NCBI GenBank assembly: GCA_017473435.1
Contig: JAFULG010000022.1
Span: 1-32,737 of the forward strand
DNA length: 32,737 nucleotides
Origin: Clostridia bacterium
Lineage (GTDB): Bacteria; Bacillota; Clostridia; Oscillospirales; Acutalibacteraceae
Direction of reading: 5' to 3'
Below, one piece after another: positions 32,499 through 32,737 of the stretch. The notes below the pieces were generated by a model. It did not search any database. It was not told the DNA's origin and was given only the letters and a program-made list of their open reading frames with translations. The position numbers were made by a program, and so were the translations under genes. Every line of letters begins with the position of its first letter. Within the stretch, counting starts at the first letter, position 1.

Positions 32499-32534
32499 AA
32501 GCAGGTGTTGCGAAAACACCTGCTTGATTTTTTC
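32499..32534 (+). terminator. Rho-independent terminator of padR-DUF2812
   Basis: Arms AAGCAGGTGTT (32499-32509) and AACACCTGCTT (32515-32525) pair perfectly with a GCGAA loop, and GATTTTTTC follows. The core (AGCAGGTGT / ACACCTGCT) matches the tsf terminator at 21908-21931. Confidence 0.9.
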
Positions 32535-32560
32535 GGTTTCACTTAGCCCTCGGGTCTCTC

Positions 32561-32737
32561 TTATGCCTCATACTCAATAAATGCGTAGTTGATTACTTTT
32601 CTTCTGTTTGTGTATGTAATATAAAGCTTGTTACCATCGGCAATAATAGCGGGATAGGAATATTCTGCCGCAAGGTCAAAGAGATTTCCTGCAAGAGTTG
32701 TTACATCCTCCCATGTTTTGCCGTTGTCCTCGGAAAC
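32561..32737 (-). CDS. Sialidase/BNR-repeat family protein, C-terminal fragment
   Basis: Only the last 58 residues are in the window; the start lies beyond the right edge. The fragment has an Asp-box SEDNGKTW (SxDxGxTW), then EYSYPAIIADGNKLYITYTNRRKVINYAFIE, which resembles the C-terminal strand of BNR/sialidase-like (GH33 or BNR_2) proteins where YPA and YTxxR are typical. Such proteins act on sialic acid glycans or are uncharacterised carbohydrate-active enzymes. Substrate cannot be inferred. It is convergent with the DUF2812 gene; the hairpin at 32499-32525 could serve both directions weakly. Confidence 0.75.
   Translation of the reverse strand, partial: VSEDNGKTWEDVTTLAGNLFDLAAEYSYPAIIADGNKLYITYTNRRKVINYAFIEYEA

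Overview
The window reads as a chromosomal segment of a low-to-mid GC, spore-forming Clostridia, most likely of the Oscillospiraceae/Ruminococcaceae group. Evidence is the pair of dipicolinate synthase genes, WhiA, HPr kinase, a RicA-type YlbF protein between miaB and mutS, strong AGGAGG ribosome-binding sites, and sigma-A promoters with 17-bp spacers. The organism assignment is inference. No plasmid, phage or transposase gene is visible.

Left part (1-16952, all minus strand): sixteen genes are packed with gaps of 54 bp or less and several overlaps, ending at the window edge inside mutL. In transcription order they are: cupin, thymidylate-kinase-like protein, DUF2156 protein, GNAT acetyltransferase, DJ-1/PfpI protein, 5-formyl-THF cyclo-ligase, mltG, a U32/TrhP-type protein, hprK, a frameshifted ROK glucokinase, murB, whiA, miaB, a RicA-like protein, mutS and mutL. 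The only clear promoter is upstream of the cupin. The run mixes cell-wall synthesis (mltG, murB), carbon regulation (hprK, glucokinase), tRNA modification (U32, miaB) and mismatch repair (mutS, mutL). Several adjacencies match known Firmicutes synteny: mltG with U32, and miaB-ymcA-mutS-mutL.

Middle (17082-24000): a thyX-like gene made of two ThyX domains in tandem is divergent from the cupin/kinase operon and converges on dpaB-dpaA, which make spore dipicolinic acid. murC diverges from dpaA. Downstream of murC lies the only long gene-free stretch (21407-21949). It holds inverted repeats, an array of five hairpins separated by TGAAAT, a branched RNA-like fold and two back-to-back terminators. 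I regard it as the most interesting non-coding part of the window. Then come tsf and rpsB on the minus strand, with a terminator between them and a structured rpsB leader.

Right part (24054-32737): a radical SAM gene (YgiQ family), an MBL-fold hydrolase and a DUF3006 gene form an operon. They are followed by a flavin-binding PNPOx-like protein, a small P-loop protein of unknown role, pgi and a sporulation/vegetative-type D-Ala-D-Ala carboxypeptidase. A plus-strand padR-DUF2812 pair has three near-identical palindromic operators in and just downstream of its promoter. The window ends in the C-terminus of a sialidase/BNR-repeat protein.

Together the genes are mostly housekeeping. The unusual material is the structured intergenic element after murC, the fused double ThyX, the broken glucokinase, the enlarged EF-Ts and the operator array at padR. 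I do not see a defence system, CRISPR array or biosynthetic cluster.
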